Assembly (NCBI GenBank): GCA_947624845.1
Contig: CANQMB010000004.1
Coordinates: forward strand, 1 to 24,914
Direction: 5' to 3'
From: an uncultured Bacilli bacterium
GTDB lineage: Bacteria > Bacillota_I > Bacilli_A > RF39 > UBA660
Length of the DNA stretch: 24,914 bases
Positions 1 to 8,187 of the stretch are shown piece by piece; the first letter of the stretch is position 1, and each line of letters opens with the position of its first letter. The position numbers and the translations under genes are program-made. The notes below the pieces were generated by a model that saw only the letters and a program-made list of their open reading frames with translations, was not told where the DNA came from and did not search any database.

Positions 1-96
1 GGTTTAATTAACATTTTACTGGATCAATCGCTTTTTGTATATACTAATCGGTGTCACATCAATTGTAACACTACACAAATAAGTAAAAATAAATAG
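1..96 (+). CDS. possible 3' end of an upstream gene (partial)
   Basis: Frame 1 is open from the first base to a TAG at 94-96, giving 31 residues ending in QISKNK. The stop is followed at once by a rho-independent terminator, which fits the end of a transcription unit. The other two plus frames stop within the first few codons. A minus-strand frame is also open over most of this stretch, so the assignment is weak. No family can be recognised from so short a tail. Confidence 0.3.
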   Translation, partial: GLINILLDQSLFVYTNRCHINCNTTQISKNK

Positions 97-118
97 CAAT
101 AACAATTGCTATTTTTTT
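92..118 (+). terminator. rho-independent terminator
   Basis: A perfect 9-bp stem (AATAGCAAT, 92-100, with ATTGCTATT, 105-113) closes an AACA loop and runs into a T tract through 118. It would end transcription entering from the left. Its 3' arm also supplies the -35 box of the next promoter. Confidence 0.75.
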
Positions 119-134
119 GTGCTTTTGTTATAAT
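106..134 (+). promoter_or_regulatory. sigma-A-type promoter of the T4SS operon
   Basis: TTGCTA (106-111), a 17-bp spacer, and TATAAT (129-134) preceded by TGT, an extended -10 (TGn). Transcription should start near 141, leaving a leader of about 24 nt that contains the GGAG site of the first T4SS gene. The -35 box lies in the 3' arm of the preceding terminator. The same hexamers and spacer occur upstream of essC. Confidence 0.7.
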
Positions 135-164
135 TGTATTATAGTGCGTTATTGGAGTGAAGCT

Positions 165-1361
165 ATGAAAAAGAAAATGTTTTTTGTATCAATTTTATTG
201 TTTTTATCTATGTTTATAATGTTACCAAAAAATGCATATGCTTATGATTATGTAGAAGATGATTGTGTAAATCAAGGAAAATGTTTATTGATTTGTAATT
301 ATAATAATGTTTACAGAGGATATAAATCTGATTGGAGTAGACCTATTTCCATTTACTATTATTATAGTGGCTCTTGGATGATAAAATGGAAAACAACATC
401 TTCAGATGCAATAATTGAAAAAAAAGGTCCAGATTCACTTTCAAATATTTTTTCTAACAAAGGAAAAAATATATATATTCAAACTGAATTGAATAATGAT
501 AATTTTTCTTGCCCTAAGTATGGTTATTTAGATTTAAGTGATTTAAATAGTGATAATGAATTGTGTTTTGATAATAATGGTAAATATTGTGAGAAAAAAA
601 GTAATATCGGAACCGCTTTTGGTGAAAAAGCTAATACCTTTGTTAGTAAAGAAAGAGACTACAATTATGAAAATGATGTTAAAAAATATTTTAATAAATG
701 GAATATTGGCGACATCTCTTGCGAAACTTTAGCAGAAAATTCAGATAATAGTGAAAAATATTTTTCTAATAAATTTGAGAAAGATTTTCAGACAGATTAT
801 TTAAAAGGAAATAATGTTCCTTCATTTATGAAAAATTATCTTTCGAACAAACCTTTTTTAACTACTCCAATAATGAAAAAAATATATGACTGTGGTAAAT
901 ATTTTCATGATCAAGAAAAAGAAGGAAAAATTACAACAGAAGAAATGGAGGAATTTTTGGAAAAAATTAATAGTATAGATGCTAATGAAGTTGTGAAAGC
1001 ACTTGAATTAAAAAAAGCCGAAATGATGACTGATGATTTTGATCCTGATGAATATAACAAAGAGCAATCTTGTGGCACAATATTTGGTGATGTTAAAGAA
1101 TCAGGAAGTTTTGCATGGTTAATACAAAAAATTTTGAATTATATTAAAATAATTGGTCCAACTTTAGTTATTATTTTAAGCAGTATTGATTTTATTAAAG
1201 TAATATGGTTATCAGATGAAGAAAGTATGAAAAAAGCACAGATAAAATTAGCCAAACGAATAGTGGCCGCAATATTGTTATTTTTGTTGCCAAGTTTAAT
1301 AGGAGTGTTATTTAATTTAATTAATGATTCAATTGAAGATCCTACTTGTAAAATAGGATAA
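165..1361 (+). CDS. secreted/membrane protein with C-terminal VirB2/TrbC-like pilin hairpin
   Basis: 398 residues from the ATG at 165, chosen because GGAG at 154-157 lies 7 nt upstream and a signal peptide follows directly (positive MKKK, hydrophobic core, likely cleavage after AYA near residue 26). Residues 27 to about 310 form a polar, predicted extracellular region with nine cysteines (34, 40, 44, 116, 134, 142, 186, 243, 303); a tenth is at 395. The last 85 residues hold two membrane helices (about 326-347 and 367-388) joined by a short charged loop (SDEESMKKAQIKLAKR). That layout is typical of the VirB2/TrbC-like pilins of Firmicutes T4SSs. It is the first gene of the operon, 17 bp before the VirB6-like gene. 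The pilin match is from recalled family pattern; the large ectodomain is not recognised. It may be a pilin precursor or a surface adhesin anchored in the T4SS. Confidence 0.7.
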   Translation: MKKKMFFVSILLFLSMFIMLPKNAYAYDYVEDDCVNQGKCLLICNYNNVYRGYKSDWSRPISIYYYYSGSWMIKWKTTSSDAIIEKKGPDSLSNIFSNKGKNIYIQTELNNDNFSCPKYGYLDLSDLNSDNELCFDNNGKYCEKKSNIGTAFGEKANTFVSKERDYNYENDVKKYFNKWNIGDISCETLAENSDNSEKYFSNKFEKDFQTDYLKGNNVPSFMKNYLSNKPFLTTPIMKKIYDCGKYFHDQEKEGKITTEEMEEFLEKINSIDANEVVKALELKKAEMMTDDFDPDEYNKEQSCGTIFGDVKESGSFAWLIQKILNYIKIIGPTLVIILSSIDFIKVIWLSDEESMKKAQIKLAKRIVAAILLFLLPSLIGVLFNLINDSIEDPTCKIG

Positions 1362-1378
1362 AAGGAGATGAGGATAAA

Positions 1379-3358
1379 ATGGGACAATACGATAATAGCG
1401 AAGCAGATTGGGTAGGCGATATACTTAGAAAATTCTTGTCTTTGTTTGATAGAGGAGCTTTTTATCTTTTAGCTGCTATTTATCAGATATTTTTTAATGT
1501 AGCTTCTTCTACACTGTTACAAGGGGATACTTTAAAGACTTTTTATAGTCGTATTCAAATCGTTTTAGGAATTTTTATTTTATTTAAACTTGCCATCAGT
1601 TTGCTTCAAGTAATTATAAATCCTGATCAATTAGGCAGCGATAAAAGTGGCCAAGGTTTTTCTCAAATTGTAATGAGAGTTTTAATTGCGCTTGTTATGT
1701 TAGTAGCGGTAATGCCTTTGAATATTCCTTCAGGTACTGATGATGAAACTCAATCATCGACTTATAATGCACATTTGAATGCAAACGGATTATTATTTGG
1801 AACGCTTTATGAATTACAAGATCGTGTGCTCGAACAAAATGTAATTGCTAAATTAGTTATTGGTTCTCCAAATCAAGACGCTGATTCTGAGAGAAAAGTT
1901 ATTAAAAATGGAGGAGTGAAATTAGCTTCGATAATATTAAAAGGATTTATACGTATTAATTTAAGAGCTGATGCCGAAGATGTTTTAGAATCTGATAATT
2001 GGTTATGCAATGATAATAATAGTCAAGAATATATAAAACAGTACCTTTCAGATGATATTACTCCAGCTGGAATTCTAGATATGCTTGATGAAAGTTGCAA
2101 TTCTGATGAAGGGTCACGATATATTTTCACATATACTCCACTTGTTGGTGCAATTGTGGGAATTGTATTTACTTTCCTTATCTTGAGCTTTACCTTAGAT
2201 ATTGCAATTAGAGCAATTAAATTAGCTGTTTTAAGATTAATTGCCCCGATTCCTATTATTAGTTATATTGATCCGAAAGCATCAAAAGATGGCGCATTTG
2301 CTTCTTGGATTAAAGCGGTAGTATCTACTTATTTAGATTTGTTTTTACGATTAGCAATTGTATATTTCGTTTTTTGGGTTATTCAAGATATTGTTAAAAA
2401 TGGGATTGTTATTCCAGAAAATGAAGGAATGGTAGGAATTCTTTCATACATATTTATTTTCTTAGGACTGTTATTTTTTGCAAAACAAGCTCCTAAATTT
2501 ATTCAAAGTGCCTTAGGAATTAAATCCGTTGGTATGAGTAATATTGGACTTTCTGGTATGTTAGCTGGTACTGCAGCTTTACTTGGTGGAGCAGGATTCG
2601 CTGGAGCAGGTGCTGCAGCAATTGATGCAACACAAGCTTCTTCGGAAGCCGCTGCTCAAGGTAAAACAGCTCCATTAGGCTGGGGTAGTGGTCGTGATTT
2701 GGCAGCACAATTAAAAACAGGAGATCCAAAAGCCAAGGGTGGCATTGTAAATAATGCTCGTGATCGGTTAGCTCGTGGGGCTGGAATTGGAATTGCAAGA
2801 AGATATGGTGTTACGAAAAGTGGATTGAATGAAGCTAAACAGAGAATGTTCAATACTGCCAATCAGGCAGATATGGCTAAAAATTTATATGATAGATTTA
2901 GCAAAGATCCAAATAGCTTAACAATGCCAGAAAAACTTGAAATTCAAAATGCAGGCTATGGTGTATATGATTCTGCAACTGATCAAATAAATATGTCTGC
3001 TAGACAAAAAGCAGAATATCAAGCAATGCTTCAAAAAGATATGTATGATAAACAAGAAGCAGCAGCCAAAGCAAAATCTAATTATGAAAAAGCAAGTAAA
3101 TTTGGTGACACCCATCGTGTTAGTACGAGTTTTGAAGAAGAATTCCGTCCAAGTTTCAGAGAAAGAGCTGGGCGTATTGCTGGAGATATTCGAGGTGGGC
3201 CAGCAGGTTACATGGCTCGTAGAGATGACAGAAGAGGAGAACACCAAAGTATTGGACAACGAGTTACTGGTAGCAACCAATGGAGGCCAAATACTCAAAA
3301 TGCAGAAGGTGGAAGTTCAACTCATGATAATGTAGATAGTACAATCGATAGTGTTTAG
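1379..3358 (+). CDS. VirB6/TrbL-like polytopic T4SS channel protein
   Basis: 659 residues; AGGAG at 1363-1367 and GAGG at 1370-1373 precede the ATG. Hydrophobic helices are seen near residues 27-46, 60-80, 96-115, 253-277, 280-297, 312-336 and 352-368, plus a Gly/Ala-rich helix at about 388-415. The block around residues 278-300 (AIKLAVLRLIAPIPIISYID) and the helices after it match the core of TrbL/VirB6-like inner-membrane channel proteins. The C-terminal 240 residues are soluble, Gln/Arg/Lys-rich and without hydrophobic segments, as in long Gram-positive VirB6 proteins with a cytoplasmic tail. The position between the pilin-like gene and the PrgI-like gene supports the role. VirB6-class proteins form the membrane channel and contact VirB4/VirD4 in known systems; that function is inferred here. 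Confidence 0.8.
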   Translation: MGQYDNSEADWVGDILRKFLSLFDRGAFYLLAAIYQIFFNVASSTLLQGDTLKTFYSRIQIVLGIFILFKLAISLLQVIINPDQLGSDKSGQGFSQIVMRVLIALVMLVAVMPLNIPSGTDDETQSSTYNAHLNANGLLFGTLYELQDRVLEQNVIAKLVIGSPNQDADSERKVIKNGGVKLASIILKGFIRINLRADAEDVLESDNWLCNDNNSQEYIKQYLSDDITPAGILDMLDESCNSDEGSRYIFTYTPLVGAIVGIVFTFLILSFTLDIAIRAIKLAVLRLIAPIPIISYIDPKASKDGAFASWIKAVVSTYLDLFLRLAIVYFVFWVIQDIVKNGIVIPENEGMVGILSYIFIFLGLLFFAKQAPKFIQSALGIKSVGMSNIGLSGMLAGTAALLGGAGFAGAGAAAIDATQASSEAAAQGKTAPLGWGSGRDLAAQLKTGDPKAKGGIVNNARDRLARGAGIGIARRYGVTKSGLNEAKQRMFNTANQADMAKNLYDRFSKDPNSLTMPEKLEIQNAGYGVYDSATDQINMSARQKAEYQAMLQKDMYDKQEAAAKAKSNYEKASKFGDTHRVSTSFEEEFRPSFRERAGRIAGDIRGGPAGYMARRDDRRGEHQSIGQRVTGSNQWRPNTQNAEGGSSTHDNVDSTIDSV

Positions 3359-3382
3359 AATGGAAAGAGAGTGTGATACAAA

Positions 3383-3706
3383 GTGAATTATCTAATTCCA
3401 GCAAATACAAAAAGGGGAAATTTAATTTTAGGTTTATTTCGACCTTTTGACTTAATTCTTTTTGGTACAGGTGTTATTATTTCGGTAATATTATTAGCCA
3501 TTATGCCATTATCATCTACCGTTGTTACTGTTTTAGTTTTAGCACCGGCATTAATTACAGGCTTTTTAGTGATACCGATTCCTTATTATCACAATATGTT
3601 AAATGTGTTAATGGAATTATTTGAATTTATTACAAGTAGACAAAAGTATATATGGAAAGGTTGGTGTGTAGAATATGGCGAAGAAAATTCAAAGTCAGTA
3701 CACTGA
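3383..3706 (+). CDS. PrgI/VirB3-like T4SS membrane protein
   Basis: 107 residues. No ATG lies near the 5' end. The best start is GTG at 3383, behind a weak purine-rich site (GGAAAGAGAG, about 3362-3371). Two hydrophobic helices at about residues 22-42 and 45-67 are followed by a short amphipathic tail with a basic/aromatic RQKYIWKGW segment. This length, helix pair and closing motif are typical of the PrgI family, the Gram-positive counterpart of VirB3, which sits in the membrane and recruits the VirB4 ATPase. The 3' end overlaps the next gene by 32 bp in another frame, indicating translational coupling. Confidence 0.8.
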   Translation: MNYLIPANTKRGNLILGLFRPFDLILFGTGVIISVILLAIMPLSSTVVTVLVLAPALITGFLVIPIPYYHNMLNVLMELFEFITSRQKYIWKGWCVEYGEENSKSVH

Positions 3707-4223
3707 GGACTGGCTACCAGTAAAATCTATTCAAAATGGAATGATTGTTACGAATAGTAATGAAAAAGTAACAGGAGTGAAAATTACTCCAAGAAACATC
3801 TTTATTTTAGATCCCGATGCTCAAAATAATGTATTAATTGCTCTTCGCAATTTTTACAATATGATTGATTTTGAATTTTGGTTAGTGGTTGCCGATAGAC
3901 CGGTAGATATTTCTGTTTACATGTCACAATTACAACTTTTATATAATGATACTCAGTCTCCTGCAATAAGAAAATTGATTATGCAAGATATTCAAAAAGG
4001 GAACACTTTTATTAATAATAATATTGTGGATACAGAATACTATATTTTATTTAAAGATACAAAAGAAGATATGATTCAAAAGAAAATACGACTTTTAATT
4101 AATGGTCTTGCAGGTTGTGGCTTAAATGCTTCACAAGCAAATAATGACGATTTACGAATTATTTTAGATAACTTCTTAAATGGAGGAATTTCTACTGAAT
4201 TTGGGACGGTGATGCCTTTATGA
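3675..4223 (+). CDS. TraC/TrsD-like T4SS protein (VirB4 N-terminal-type domain)
   Basis: 182 residues, soluble, no signal peptide or membrane helix. Motifs resembling the TraC-like N-terminal domain of conjugative ATPases include an early DWLPVKSI and a central segment with VVADRPVDIS followed by a helical stretch around YMSQLQLLYND. In staphylococcal pGO1-type systems the TrsD protein is also separate from the VirB4 homologue TrsE, so a separate gene is a known arrangement. It starts 32 bp before the end of the PrgI-like gene, and its stop overlaps the VirB4 start (ATGA at 4220-4223), so the two proteins are probably made in fixed ratio and work as one unit. Confidence 0.7.
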   Translation: MAKKIQSQYTEDWLPVKSIQNGMIVTNSNEKVTGVKITPRNIFILDPDAQNNVLIALRNFYNMIDFEFWLVVADRPVDISVYMSQLQLLYNDTQSPAIRKLIMQDIQKGNTFINNNIVDTEYYILFKDTKEDMIQKKIRLLINGLAGCGLNASQANNDDLRIILDNFLNGGISTEFGTVMPL

Positions 4224-6010
4224 GTATTAGTTTAAAATCACAGCTTGCACCGAAGGGACTTAGTTTTTCACCTAGTGATTTCTTTATCAGTGATAAATAT
4301 GCGACAATATTGACTGTCGTTTCTTATCCCAAATATATTTCCCCAGGATATTTATCTACGCTAACGAATATGCCAGGAATAAAAGTCGTTGTTAAGCATA
4401 TCCCTGTTCCTTTTTCTACAATGTCCAAAATGTTAAATAGACAAGTCGCTGATTTAAGGGAACGTTATAATCAGGAAAGAGACCAAACGGCAAGAGAAAG
4501 AATTCGTCAGGATGCTGAAAGTTTGGAATATTTCACTTCCATGTTAGCGGGAAGTCAGGCTCGTATCTTTGATTTTCAAATGCACATTATGATTACAGCA
4601 GATACTAAAGAAGATTTGGAATTAAAAAAGACCAATGTAAAAAACTATTTAGATGCAATGGAATTACGGGCAATTTCATTACGTTTTGAACAGGAAAAAG
4701 TACTAAAATCCATTTTACCAATTTTTCCACGACAAGATGTAGAAGAAAGGATCGGAACTCCAATTCCATCTGTGACGATTGCTGCTATGTATCCATTTAT
4801 TTTTGATAGTATTAAGGATCCAGGACTTTCAACATTACTTGGTGTAGATTTTTCTGGAGGAGTTATTTTATTCAATCAATTCTTATATAAAATTCGAAAA
4901 GAAAATAATCGAAATAATGCCAATATGATTATTTTAGGAACTTCTGGTTCTGGTAAATCGACGGCAGCCAAATTAATGCTTCGTAGTCATATTCGAAATG
5001 GTGCTCAAATTGTTGCAATCGATCCCGAAAATGAATATGAAGAGATCACTCGAACTTTCGGTGGAGATATTATCGATATTGGTAAAGGTGGAGAATATGG
5101 AATGATCAATCCACTGGAAGTGATTATCGATGCCGATGATGAAGAAATTAAACAAGGACTTGGGTATACCATTCTAACCCGAACTTTACAATCGTTAAAG
5201 GCTTTTATGAAATATTATGATCCTTCTATTACAGAAGATGTTTTAACGATGTTTAGTGAAATTGTTCAAGATACTTATAAACGTTTTGGAATCGATTTTA
5301 ATACCGACTTTTCTAAATTTACATCAAATGATTATCCAACGTTTAGCGATGTTTATGCAACAATTCGTGGACGTTTAATGTCAATGACAGAACAGACACA
5401 AGAACGAGATATTATGGAACGTCTAGAATTAAAAGTAAGACCAATAACTAAGGAGTTAAAATTCTATTTTGATGGTCACACTACAATTAGTGCTGAAAGT
5501 GACTTTATGGTATTTAACATCAAAGAGTTGATGAATAGTGATAGTAATGTTCGAAACGCTTTATTCTTTAACGTTTTGAAATATGCTTGGGGTCTATGCC
5601 TAGACTTTTCAGTAGATACCATTTTAATGGTGGATGAAGCTCATGTATTATTGGGACAAAACAATGTATTAGGTGCAGATTTTTTAGCACAAGTACAAAG
5701 ACGTGCTCGTAAATATAATACAGGAACAATTATTATTACACAGCAACCAAGTGACTTCAGTGATCCATCTGTTATTACACAAGGAAAAGCAATTTTTGAT
5801 AATGCTTCTTATTATTTAATTATGGGTCTTCGTAAACAAGCTGTAGAGGACTTATCCTTATTAGTTGATTTAAATGATAACGAAAAAGAAAGTATAAAAA
5901 GATATTCTCAAGGAGAAGCATTATTCGTTTGTGGAAATAGAAGAATGCGTATTAATATTACTGCAACTCAGGATGAATTAGATTCTTTTGGAACTGGTGG
6001 AGGTTTCTAA
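4220..6010 (+). CDS. virB4: VirB4-family T4SS ATPase
   Basis: 596 residues. Walker A is at 240-248 (GTSGSGKST, Lys246) and Walker B at 468-473 (ILMVDE, Asp472/Glu473), with AHVLLG immediately after. A downstream TIIITQQPSD segment (about 503-512) matches the sensor region of HerA/VirB4-type ATPases. The first 235 residues form the substrate- and membrane-side domain, including a long charged helix (about 65-105). VirB4 is the most conserved T4SS ATPase; it drives pilus or channel assembly from the cytoplasmic face and binds VirB3-like proteins. The start ATG overlaps the TGA of the TraC-like gene, with GGTGAT at 4206-4211 as ribosome site. All catalytic motifs look intact. Confidence 0.95.
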   Translation: MSISLKSQLAPKGLSFSPSDFFISDKYATILTVVSYPKYISPGYLSTLTNMPGIKVVVKHIPVPFSTMSKMLNRQVADLRERYNQERDQTARERIRQDAESLEYFTSMLAGSQARIFDFQMHIMITADTKEDLELKKTNVKNYLDAMELRAISLRFEQEKVLKSILPIFPRQDVEERIGTPIPSVTIAAMYPFIFDSIKDPGLSTLLGVDFSGGVILFNQFLYKIRKENNRNNANMIILGTSGSGKSTAAKLMLRSHIRNGAQIVAIDPENEYEEITRTFGGDIIDIGKGGEYGMINPLEVIIDADDEEIKQGLGYTILTRTLQSLKAFMKYYDPSITEDVLTMFSEIVQDTYKRFGIDFNTDFSKFTSNDYPTFSDVYATIRGRLMSMTEQTQERDIMERLELKVRPITKELKFYFDGHTTISAESDFMVFNIKELMNSDSNVRNALFFNVLKYAWGLCLDFSVDTILMVDEAHVLLGQNNVLGADFLAQVQRRARKYNTGTIIITQQPSDFSDPSVITQGKAIFDNASYYLIMGLRKQAVEDLSLLVDLNDNEKESIKRYSQGEALFVCGNRRMRINITATQDELDSFGTGGGF

Positions 6011-6036
6011 GAGTCTAAATAGAAGTAGGTGATGTT

Positions 6037-8178
6037 ATGCAAAATCAAGAAGAAAAAAAACCAAGACAAAGACAAAAAAAAGAATCTGTTTTTACAGATT
6101 CTTATTCTGCTAGAAGAAAATCACCAGATTCTAGAAAAAACCAAAAGGGAAATCAAAATTCTAAACAGGAAAATTTTTCTCAGAATAAATCTAAAGAAAA
6201 AACAAATACAAAAGATTCCTTAAAACAAAAAGCTGCCAAAGGAGTTGCCAATAAAGTAGCTCCTGGAATTGGTGGACAAGTAGTAGATCAGTTATCTAAA
6301 AATAAGGCAAATAGAAATAATATAGGGAACAACTTGAATAAAAATTTAGGTCCTAATGTACTTCCTTTTTTTCCACCACCAAGAAGTAGACAAAATAACC
6401 GAAATAAAAATAATGAGGAAGAAATAGAAAACGAAGAAGAAAATGTTGAGGAAGAACAAAAAAAATCTTCACGACCAGATTTTTTAGGAATTAGAAATAA
6501 AAGCAAAAAGAAAAAAGATAATGAGAGTGTTGATGCTTCAGCTGAAGTTACTGGATTGTTGAAAAAAGCACTTCCATTTATTTTAATTGGAGGTGGAATT
6601 CTTCTTTCAATTATTATTGTATTTTCATTTATTATAATTGTATTGTTAAATGGTTTTTCTACATTGCTAGGAATAAATACAGAAACGGGTGGAAATACTG
6701 GAAATATAGAATATACTACTTCTTCTGAAGAAGAAAAATCATTATATGAAAGAGTTTCTAAAATAAATGATGAATATAAAGAAAAAGGAATTACAATTGA
6801 CCCAGAAGTTGTTGGTGCTACTTTATATATATTGCATAACTATAATGAAAAACTTACTTTAACAGATATGGACGAAGATATGATCCGATCTATTGCTGAT
6901 GCTATGGTAGAGAGTACAGAAAATTCAGCGAATGAGGAAGAAAATGTTTCATATAATAAAGATGTTTTTGTGGAAAATTTAAAAAAAGATTTATTGCCAA
7001 AGATGCTTCCAAATGAAAATAGCGATCGATATGAAAACATTGCTTCTGAAATATTTGAATATATTGAAGCATATCATAATTTAATTGAACCTAAAAATAA
7101 TGGAATATGTGTAGAGGGAAATTTACAAGCTTCAGAACTTGCGAAGATGAGTCCTACGGAATATGTTAATGCTTTGGGTCCGGTTGCACAAAGAGACTAC
7201 AGTAGGACAGGGGTTTTTGCCTCCGTTACTTTAGCTCAATCCATTCTAGAAAGTGGTTGGGGAAAATCTGGATTATCAATGAAATATAATAATATGTTTG
7301 GAATTAAATGTAGTAAATCTTGGAAAGGCGAATGTGTGAGTATGAAAACACAAGAGGAGTATACGCCAGGCGTTTATACGACGATTATGGATGATTTTCG
7401 TGTATATAATAGTGTAGATGAATCTTTAAATGACCATTCGCAATTTTTAAAGGAAAATAGTCGATATAGTAAAGCTGGCGTTTTTACTGCATCGAATGCT
7501 CGAAGCCAAATTGCAGCCATTAAAAAAGCAGGTTATGCGACATCAAGTAGTTATGTTTCTTTAATTACTAGTTTAATGGATGATTATGATTTGGAAAAAT
7601 GGGATGTCACTGTCAATACGACCAATTCCTCTTCTTGCTTAGGAACTAGTAATTCTGGATGGGATATTCGAACCGTAGAACCAACGGCAAAAGATTATGC
7701 CTTCACGTTAAGAACAGGAAATCGTGGGCAATGTGTTTGGTATGCTCAAGGTCGTGCGATTGAAGTTGTTTTAGATTTGGCATCCAAAGGTTTAATGGAA
7801 GAGTCAAAAGCAAAACATATTCAAGATCTTTTGTTATCTATCTATGCTAATGCAGGCGATTGGTATGCAAATGCAGTATCTTCTAATCTTTTTCATGGTA
7901 GTACCAATATTAAAGACATTAAAGCAGGATCGATTATCGTTTGGAAAAAATCAGGTTGGTATGGTCATGTGGCCTACATTGAAGATGTTACAGACAAAAG
8001 CGTAACGATTACGGAAGGTTGGGCCGATAACACGACGAGTTGTCCAAATAGTTGGTCTTGTGTCAACTTTAAATCGAATGTAAAATCCTTAGAAGAATTC
8101 TATAGTTCTTATGGACCTTATTATTCAGGAAATTATAATTTTGTGGGTTATATTTATACTTTGGAACCTGTCAGTTAG
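6037..8178 (+). CDS. membrane-anchored bifunctional wall hydrolase (GH73 glucosaminidase + CHAP), VirB1-like role
   Basis: 713 residues, starting 4 nt after AGGTGA (6027-6032). Residues 1 to about 170 are cytoplasmic, very basic and low-complexity (Lys/Asn/Gln), with an acidic Glu/Asn stretch at 126-142. One membrane helix spans about 178-206, followed by a helical spacer to 360. Residues 370-523 match GH73-type N-acetylglucosaminidase (ILESGWG with Glu405; NNMFGIKC). Residues 554-710 match CHAP amidase/endopeptidase (GQCVWYA with Cys566; YGHVAYIED with His644). Known Gram-positive T4SSs carry a two-domain VirB1-like enzyme that opens peptidoglycan for the channel, often lysozyme plus NlpC/P60; the GH73 plus CHAP pair is an analogous set. 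It sits between virB4 and the lipoprotein gene. Catalytic residues appear present. Confidence 0.9.
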   Translation: MQNQEEKKPRQRQKKESVFTDSYSARRKSPDSRKNQKGNQNSKQENFSQNKSKEKTNTKDSLKQKAAKGVANKVAPGIGGQVVDQLSKNKANRNNIGNNLNKNLGPNVLPFFPPPRSRQNNRNKNNEEEIENEEENVEEEQKKSSRPDFLGIRNKSKKKKDNESVDASAEVTGLLKKALPFILIGGGILLSIIIVFSFIIIVLLNGFSTLLGINTETGGNTGNIEYTTSSEEEKSLYERVSKINDEYKEKGITIDPEVVGATLYILHNYNEKLTLTDMDEDMIRSIADAMVESTENSANEEENVSYNKDVFVENLKKDLLPKMLPNENSDRYENIASEIFEYIEAYHNLIEPKNNGICVEGNLQASELAKMSPTEYVNALGPVAQRDYSRTGVFASVTLAQSILESGWGKSGLSMKYNNMFGIKCSKSWKGECVSMKTQEEYTPGVYTTIMDDFRVYNSVDESLNDHSQFLKENSRYSKAGVFTASNARSQIAAIKKAGYATSSSYVSLITSLMDDYDLEKWDVTVNTTNSSSCLGTSNSGWDIRTVEPTAKDYAFTLRTGNRGQCVWYAQGRAIEVVLDLASKGLMEESKAKHIQDLLLSIYANAGDWYANAVSSNLFHGSTNIKDIKAGSIIVWKKSGWYGHVAYIEDVTDKSVTITEGWADNTTSCPNSWSCVNFKSNVKSLEEFYSSYGPYYSGNYNFVGYIYTLEPVS

Positions 8179-8187
8179 GAGTGTAAT

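Noticed and set aside
2918..3298. Long antisense open frame opposite the VirB6-like tail
   Set aside because: It lies wholly inside a well-supported gene, has no ribosome site, and its product shows no domain pattern; it follows from the codon bias of the sense strand. The same holds for the other opposite-strand frames inside virB4, virD4 and essC.
4220..4223. Possible Mollicutes-type code with UGA read as tryptophan
   Set aside because: UGA ends genes at 4221-4223, 14051-14053 and trpS, where reading through would break clean gene borders, and tryptophan is written UGG throughout.
6029..6223. Short overlapping frame at the start of the hydrolase gene
   Set aside because: Its product is almost only Lys/Ile/Leu/Asn and lies inside the low-complexity head in another frame; the ribosome site fits the hydrolase start instead.
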